Assembly (NCBI RefSeq): GCF_017313785.1
Contig: NZ_JAFLNL010000001.1
Coordinates: 434,001 to 498,000 of the forward strand
Length of the DNA: 64,000 bases
Direction of reading: 5' to 3'
Source: Flagellimonas aurea
Lineage (GTDB): Bacteria > Bacteroidota > Bacteroidia > Flavobacteriales > Flavobacteriaceae
A program made the position numbers and the translations under genes. Numbering within the stretch: the first letter of the stretch is position 1; the number at the start of each line of letters is the position of its first letter. This document shows, piece after piece, positions 59,420 to 64,000 of the stretch. A model generated the notes under the pieces. That model ran no database searches. It was given only the letters and a program-made list of their open reading frames with translations, and was not told the origin of the DNA.

Positions 59420-61105
59420 ATGTCAGAAGAAGCTAGATCGCTCAATTTTATAGAACATATTGTTGAGGACGACTTAAAAAATGATTACAAAAAAGAGGAG
59501 TTGAGATTCCGTTTTCCTCCAGAACCGAATGGTTATTTACACATTGGGCACGCAAGCTCCATCTGTTTGAATTTTGGCTTGGGCCTGCGGTACAATGCCC
59601 CTGTAAACCTTCGGTTTGATGACACAAATCCTGCCAAAGAGGAGAAGGAGTATGTGGAGGCTATCAAGAAGGATGTCAGTTGGTTGGGGTTTGAATGGGA
59701 CACAGAATGCTATGCATCCGATTATTTTCAACAGCTGTACGATTGGGCCGTTATCCTGATAAAGAATGGCAAGGCGTACGTAGATAGCCAATCTTCCGAA
59801 GATATAGCCAGCCAAAAGGGAACTCCCACCGAACCTGGCAAAGAAAGTCCATATCGAAATCGTTCTGTTGAGGAGAATTTAGAGCTTTTTGAAGGAATGA
59901 AGAACGGTGAGTTCAGCGATGGTGCACATGTACTTCGGGCCAAAATAAACATGGCGTCTTCAAACATGTTGATGAGGGACCCGGTTATGTATAGAATCCT
60001 TCACAAGGCGCACCACCGCACAAATACCGATTGGTGTATTTATCCGATGTACGATTGGACGCACGGTGAAAGCGATTACATTGAGCAAGTCTCGCATTCC
60101 CTTTGTACACTGGAATTTTTACCGCACAGAGAGCTTTATGACTGGTTTTTGGACCAAGTGGTATCTTCTGATAAATTACGCCCTAAACAACGTGAGTTTG
60201 CCAGAAGAAACCTGAGCCACACTGTGGTGAGCAAGCGTAAATTGCTTCAATTGGTGGAGAAAGGTGTTGTTGCGGGTTGGGACGATCCCCGCATGCCCAC
60301 GATTTCGGGACTGAGGCGAAGGGGTTTTACCCCGGAATCCATCAGGAATTTTGCCGATACCATTGGAATTGCCAAGCGTGATAATGTTGTTGATGTTTCC
60401 CTGTTGGATTTTCATGTCAGGGAGCACTTGAATAAGATAGCGCCCAGGGTTATGGCTGTTTTAAACCCTTTAAAGGTTGTCATCACCAATTATGAAGTGG
60501 GCAAGGAAGAATGGTTGGATGCCGAGAACAATCCAGAGGACGAATCAGCAGGAAGTAGAAAAGTACCTTTTTCCCGAGAGATCTATATCGAACAAGAAGA
60601 TTTTAGGGAGGAGGCCAACCGAAAATTCTTCAGGCTAAAACTTGGAGGGGAAGTCCGTTTAAAAAATGGATACATCATTAAAGCGGAAAGTTGCACCAAG
60701 GATGATAACGGGAACATTGTGGAAGTACAATGTACCTATGACCCCAAAAGCAAAAGTGGTTCCGGTACAGAGGAGAGTCTACGAAAGGTAAAAGGAACCC
60801 TTCATTGGGTTTCCATACCACATGCCATAACGGCTGAAGTTAGATTGTACGACCGTTTGTTCACAGATGCAACACCGGATAGCCATAAGGAAAGGGATTT
60901 TATGGATTTTGTAAACCCCGATTCATTGGAAAAAGTAACAGGTTATTTGGAACCAAGTTTGCGGGAAGCCAAAATCGGTGATCAGCTTCAATTTCAGCGC
61001 ATGGGTTATTTTAATGTCGACAAAGATTCAACACCGGAACATTTGGTGTTCAACCGAACAGTTACGTTAAGGGATACCTGGGCCAAATTGGAGCAAAAGG
61101 AGTAG
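59420..61105 (+). CDS. glnS: glutamine--tRNA ligase
   Basis: About 561 residues from ATG 59420 (MSEEARSLNF); an ATG two codons earlier (59414) is also possible. Class I signatures are intact: FPPEPNGYLHIGHA (HIGH) in the Rossmann fold, WCIYPMYDWTHGESD, and VVSKRKLLQL (KMSKS-like). The GlnRS C-terminal anticodon-binding domain follows. It charges tRNA-Gln directly, so this organism need not rely on the transamidation route. The gene stands alone, divergent from the adhesin operon. Confidence 0.96.
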   Translation: MSEEARSLNFIEHIVEDDLKNDYKKEELRFRFPPEPNGYLHIGHASSICLNFGLGLRYNAPVNLRFDDTNPAKEEKEYVEAIKKDVSWLGFEWDTECYASDYFQQLYDWAVILIKNGKAYVDSQSSEDIASQKGTPTEPGKESPYRNRSVEENLELFEGMKNGEFSDGAHVLRAKINMASSNMLMRDPVMYRILHKAHHRTNTDWCIYPMYDWTHGESDYIEQVSHSLCTLEFLPHRELYDWFLDQVVSSDKLRPKQREFARRNLSHTVVSKRKLLQLVEKGVVAGWDDPRMPTISGLRRRGFTPESIRNFADTIGIAKRDNVVDVSLLDFHVREHLNKIAPRVMAVLNPLKVVITNYEVGKEEWLDAENNPEDESAGSRKVPFSREIYIEQEDFREEANRKFFRLKLGGEVRLKNGYIIKAESCTKDDNGNIVEVQCTYDPKSKSGSGTEESLRKVKGTLHWVSIPHAITAEVRLYDRLFTDATPDSHKERDFMDFVNPDSLEKVTGYLEPSLREAKIGDQLQFQRMGYFNVDKDSTPEHLVFNRTVTLRDTWAKLEQKE

Positions 61106-61401
61106 CATAATATTTTCTTATGGAACCTAAACCCGCCATTGAAGTTTGTTATGGAAAACGACTTCGTTGGACGGGTTTTATCCGCAAATATTTTAAGGCC
61201 TTACAATTTCCCTGTTGAAAGCCTAAAAAGCAGCTTACAGGTCTTTATTTGCCCTATTTCATCAAAAAATAGCTAAAGCGTCAATCATTCGTTCGATTGA
61301 ATCGATCGTTGTGTGTATTGTGATATAATTTTGAGTAAATCGATTCGGGCAACACACTTGCCCCGATTTAAAAATCAAGTTTAATTTAAAGAATCAATAG
61401 T

Positions 61402-61731
61402 ATGTCAAATAACACAGGAAATGTTTTAACCGCACTATTAACAGGAGCACTTGTTGGAGCAGGTGTCGGAATCCTTTACGCACCAGACAAGGGAAAAAGA
61501 ACCAGAAAGAAAATCAAGAAAAGCGCTGTAAAGGCAAAGGACGATATCTCGCAAAGCCTTACCCACGCCAAGCAAGAATTTAGCAAAACCGCTGATGCCA
61601 AGAAAGTAGAGTTCGAAGAAAAGTTGGAGGACACTCTTTCCAGCATGAGCTATAAAGCAGATGACATTTTGGTGGCCCTTGAAAAAAAATTGGAAGACCT
61701 AAGAAAGAAGAACGCCCAACTACAGAAGTAA
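61402..61731 (+). CDS. YtxH-domain protein
   Basis: A 109-residue protein with an N-terminal hydrophobic Gly/Ala helix (VLTALLTGALVGAGVGILYAPDKGKRTR), the YtxH hallmark, and a long Lys/Glu-rich amphipathic coil. YtxH proteins are envelope-associated and often stress-induced, with no known enzyme activity. It starts a three-gene operon with a holin-like protein and a small charged protein (spacings 3 bp and a 4-bp overlap). Confidence 0.9.
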   Translation: MSNNTGNVLTALLTGALVGAGVGILYAPDKGKRTRKKIKKSAVKAKDDISQSLTHAKQEFSKTADAKKVEFEEKLEDTLSSMSYKADDILVALEKKLEDLRKKNAQLQK

Positions 61732-61734
61732 TAT

Positions 61735-62085
61735 ATGGCCTTCGAAGAAATTAAAGAACAGATAGACCATGTAGAAGAAGGAGTGAGGTCCTATGTAAAA
61801 AACAGTTTGGATTTTTACAGGCTCCAAAGCTTTAAGTCCATGATGAGAGGAGTTACCATGGCGACCAAAGTGCTTATAATTGGTTGTGCGGCCTCTTTGG
61901 CCCTACTGTTTCTTTCATTGAGTGCTGCATTTTGGCTGGGAACACTGCTGGAAAGCACTTCGCAAGGTTTCTTAATGGTCGGAGGTTTTTATGTACTGAT
62001 CGGTTTGCTTCTGTTCTTGTTAAGGAAGAAGTTTGAAAGCCCACTGCTAAAAAAGTTTTCTAAATTTTATTTTGAAGAATTATGA
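61735..62085 (+). CDS. phage-holin-family/DUF1469-like membrane protein
   Basis: A 116-residue protein with a short amphipathic N-terminus and two membrane helices (about 45-72 and 80-100; [24 protein letters not shown] and [18 protein letters not shown]). Ends in a basic tail. Proteins of this type sit beside YtxH genes in many Bacteroidota and are called holin family III or DUF1469, without evidence for lysis activity. I infer an envelope-stress role from the operon. Confidence 0.8.
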   Translation: MAFEEIKEQIDHVEEGVRSYVKNSLDFYRLQSFKSMMRGVTMATKVLIIGCAASLALLFLSLSAAFWLGTLLESTSQGFLMVGGFYVLIGLLLFLLRKKFESPLLKKFSKFYFEEL

Positions 62086-62297
62086 TCAAGGCACAATACA
62101 CATCGTTCGAAGACATTGATAGGGACCTTAAAATCTTAAAATTACAAAGACAGATAGATGAGGAACAGGTGAAGTTGGCCGTACAAAAAACCAAAGAGGA
62201 ATTGTATCCGACCAATATACTGACAGGCATGGCGCCATTGCTGCAAAAATTGGCACTTACCATTGTAGCAAAAAAGCTGATGAACAAATTCAGTTGA
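62082..62297 (+). CDS. small charged protein of the YtxH operon
   Basis: A 71-residue protein starting in a 4-bp ATGA overlap with the holin-like gene. The first ~45 residues are a charged helix ([26 protein letters not shown]); the end is more hydrophobic ([19 protein letters not shown]). It resembles the conserved third gene of YtxH-holin operons and has no defined function. A bidirectional terminator follows. Confidence 0.75.
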   Translation: MIKAQYTSFEDIDRDLKILKLQRQIDEEQVKLAVQKTKEELYPTNILTGMAPLLQKLALTIVAKKLMNKFS

Positions 62298-62319
62298 TTA
62301 TAAATCTATCATAAAACAG

Positions 62320-62345
62320 AAAGGCCGCTTAGTAGAGCGGCCTTT
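62320..62345 (+). terminator. bidirectional terminator between convergent genes
   Basis: AAAGGCCGCT (62320-62329) pairs perfectly with AGCGGCCTTT (62336-62345) around a 6-nt loop, with T runs beyond. It separates the YtxH operon from the convergent band-7 gene. Confidence 0.85.
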
Positions 62346-62365
62346 TTTATGGTTTATAGGGATTT

Positions 62366-63301
62366 TTATGATTCTCCAGCATCTTTTTGGCTCTGTTTGC
62401 GTTTCATGGCTTCACCAATTTGATTGCTTGCCGTAAAGGAAGCTACCATATTGTTCAGCATGTCACTGCCCGCCTGTGGTGAGTTGGGCAATAGGATCAG
62501 GTTGGTGTCGGTTTCCTCACCGATTGCTTGTAGGGTATCATAATGTTGGGTTACCACTATAAGCGCAGATGCTTCCTGTGAATTGATCCCCACCTTGTTA
62601 AGCACTTCTACGGATTCTTCAAGACCCCTGGCGATTTCCCTACGTTGGTCAGCGATACCTTGTCCCTGAAGTCTTTTGCTTTCCGCTTCGGCCTTCGCTT
62701 TTTCAACAATTAGGATACGTTGTGCATCACCTTCAAATTGGGCGGCTATTTTTTCACGTTCCGAAGCATTGATACGGTTCATGGCAGATTTTACCTGGGC
62801 ATCCGGGTCGATATCCGTCACCAAGGTTTTTATGATATCAAAACCATAGTCCAACATGGCATCTTGCAATTCTGATTTTACCGCGATGGCGATATCATCC
62901 TTTTTCACGAAAACATCATCCAATTTCATTTTAGGGACTTCGGCACGGACTACATCAAATACGTAGGATGTAATCTGGTCGTGTGGATATTCCAATTGGT
63001 AAAAAGCTTCGTATACTTTATCCCGAATCACTACATATTGAACGGAAACCTTTAGTTTCACAAATACGTCGTCCAAGGTTTTTGTTTCAACGATAACGTC
63101 CAATTGTTGAATCTTAAGGCTCAATCGGCCCGCGATACGGTCTACGATGGGAATTTTCATCTGAAGCCCTGAGCTGCGGATACTGTGGAACTTACCGAAG
63201 CGTTCCACGGCAACGGCCGTTTGTTGTTTTACAATAAAGAAAAATTTGAACAGGATAATAAGCGCTACAAACGCAATAGGTATTATTAAATAGTTGCCCA
63301 T
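62366..63301 (-). CDS. SPFH/band-7 membrane protein (QmcA-like)
   Basis: A 311-residue protein with one N-terminal membrane helix (LIIPIAFVALIILFKFFFIV), a band-7/SPFH domain (about 25-190, with QQTAVAVERFGKFHSI), a long helical region with NRINASEREKIAAQFEGDAQRILIVEKAKAEAESKRLQGQG, and a short C-terminal tail. Such proteins form large ring-shaped membrane assemblies and often work with proteases such as FtsH. No NfeD-like partner is adjacent, which favours the QmcA/stomatin group over NfeD-linked slipins. Confidence 0.9.
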   Translation of the reverse strand: MGNYLIIPIAFVALIILFKFFFIVKQQTAVAVERFGKFHSIRSSGLQMKIPIVDRIAGRLSLKIQQLDVIVETKTLDDVFVKLKVSVQYVVIRDKVYEAFYQLEYPHDQITSYVFDVVRAEVPKMKLDDVFVKKDDIAIAVKSELQDAMLDYGFDIIKTLVTDIDPDAQVKSAMNRINASEREKIAAQFEGDAQRILIVEKAKAEAESKRLQGQGIADQRREIARGLEESVEVLNKVGINSQEASALIVVTQHYDTLQAIGEETDTNLILLPNSPQAGSDMLNNMVASFTASNQIGEAMKRKQSQKDAGES

Positions 63302-63394
63302 AGTGTTTAGAATTTATGTTAGAAATGAAAATTACGAAACTTGACTAAAGTATTAGTAGCCAATTGTTAAATAATGTTACATTTCTTTTGAATT

Positions 63395-64000
63395 CTAAAG
63401 TCGGTCTATGGCAGCTTTTATACGGCCAATACTTTCTGCTTTACCGATCAAGGCCATTATGTCGAAAAGATGGGGCCCTTTCATGTCACCAACTATGACC
63501 AAACGGAGAGGGGGCATCACTTTTCCGAAGGAAAGTTCTTTTTCTGCGATCCATGCCTTAACGGTTTCTTCAATTTTGGATGATTCAAACTCTTCGATGT
63601 CTTGCAAAACCTCCGCAACTTGCTGCATGATTTCTGGAGTATCTTCTTTCCACTGTTTTTTTACAGCTTTTTCGTTATAGGAGGTAGGGGACTGGAAGAA
63701 ATAATCGGACAGCGCCCAAAAGTCCTTTACAAAATTGGCGCGCTCTTTAATGGAGGAAACTACTTGCACGATATAACCTGACTCAGCGGAAATCCCTTTT
63801 TTCTGTAGTTCTACAGCATATATTTCGGCAAGTTCATCATCTGTCTTAATCTGTAACCACTGCTGATTATACCAATTGTTCTTTTCTGGATCGAAACGCG
63901 CACCTGACTTGTTTACCCGTTCCAAAGTAAAGGAGCCTATCAATTCCTCTAAAGTAAATATTTCTTGCTCTGTTCCTGGATTCCATCCCAATAAGGCCAA
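63395..64000 (-). CDS. gltX: glutamate--tRNA ligase, C-terminal part (5' end outside window)
   Basis: 201 residues of the C-terminal half, running off the right edge. It begins in ALLGWNPGTEQEIFTLEELIGSF, the segment after the KMSKS loop, and covers the anticodon-binding domain, ending with MPPLRLVIVGDMKGPHLFDIMALIGKAESIGRIK. Length from this point to the end is normal for discriminating-type GltX. The catalytic HIGH region lies beyond the window. Confidence 0.93.
   Translation of the reverse strand: MALLGWNPGTEQEIFTLEELIGSFTLERVNKSGARFDPEKNNWYNQQWLQIKTDDELAEIYAVELQKKGISAESGYIVQVVSSIKERANFVKDFWALSDYFFQSPTSYNEKAVKKQWKEDTPEIMQQVAEVLQDIEEFESSKIEETVKAWIAEKELSFGKVMPPLRLVIVGDMKGPHLFDIMALIGKAESIGRIKAAIDRL

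Overview
The window is chromosomal DNA of a marine-type Flavobacteriaceae member (Bacteroidota), probably close to Muricauda/Allomuricauda/Maribacter. This rests on type IX secretion type B (CHU_C) sorting domains, a SprB-like giant adhesin with PorP/SprF partners, TonB-dependent receptors with carboxypeptidase-like N-terminal domains, the TAnnTTTG -7 promoter element ahead of many genes, the scarcity of Shine-Dalgarno sequences, and GlnRS, LepA, RNase R and RbfA proteins of flavobacterial type. The genus is inferred from general resemblance only.

Layout. (1) 1-5667, minus strand: a tight operon running off the left edge. It holds a 35-codon peptide gene with a GG motif and a 13-residue Cys/His core, a hairpin, a WH-motif (GRDP-like) protein, a protein with a C-terminal PqqD-like domain, a TonB-dependent receptor and a DUF4374/XusB-like lipoprotein. 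A small His/Cys exported protein lies upstream. It looks like an undescribed RiPP, possibly metal-related. (2) 5716-13056: accessory region. It contains a decayed IS5-family element with intact 15-bp ends, then an array of small leftward genes separated by a recurring 18-bp sequence (ATCGTTTATTTGAACTTT), then a serine recombinase, a truncated tyrosine integrase and tRNA-Ile(CAT). The array resembles a gene-cassette system: eight copies punctuate the genes and two inverted copies lie beside the recombinase gene. (3) 13116-39484: mostly core genes: methylmalonyl-CoA epimerase, rbfA-FtsX-type permease, dusB, an outer-membrane beta-barrel protein, lepA, two ion transporters, an MBL hydrolase, S8 and M1 peptidases, rnpA, an S41 protease, an orphan C5 methyltransferase, a GNAT enzyme, a CDF exporter, rpiB, rnr, a GIN-domain protein, a LysE exporter, tRNA-Cys with a degenerate neighbour, and folB. 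(4) 39532-59155, minus strand: a four-gene surface-adhesion operon dominated by a 4,759-residue SprB-like protein, flanked by two PorP/SprF proteins and preceded by a second CHU_C protein. (5) 59420-64000: glnS, a three-gene envelope/stress operon, a band-7 protein and the 3' part of gltX.

The two regions most worth following are the peptide cluster (about 0.9-5.7 kb) and the repeat-punctuated array (7.39-12.11 kb). In the array, the conserved block is symmetric about a central dinucleotide, as expected of a serine-recombinase crossover site. Product names come from reading motifs, without any database search.
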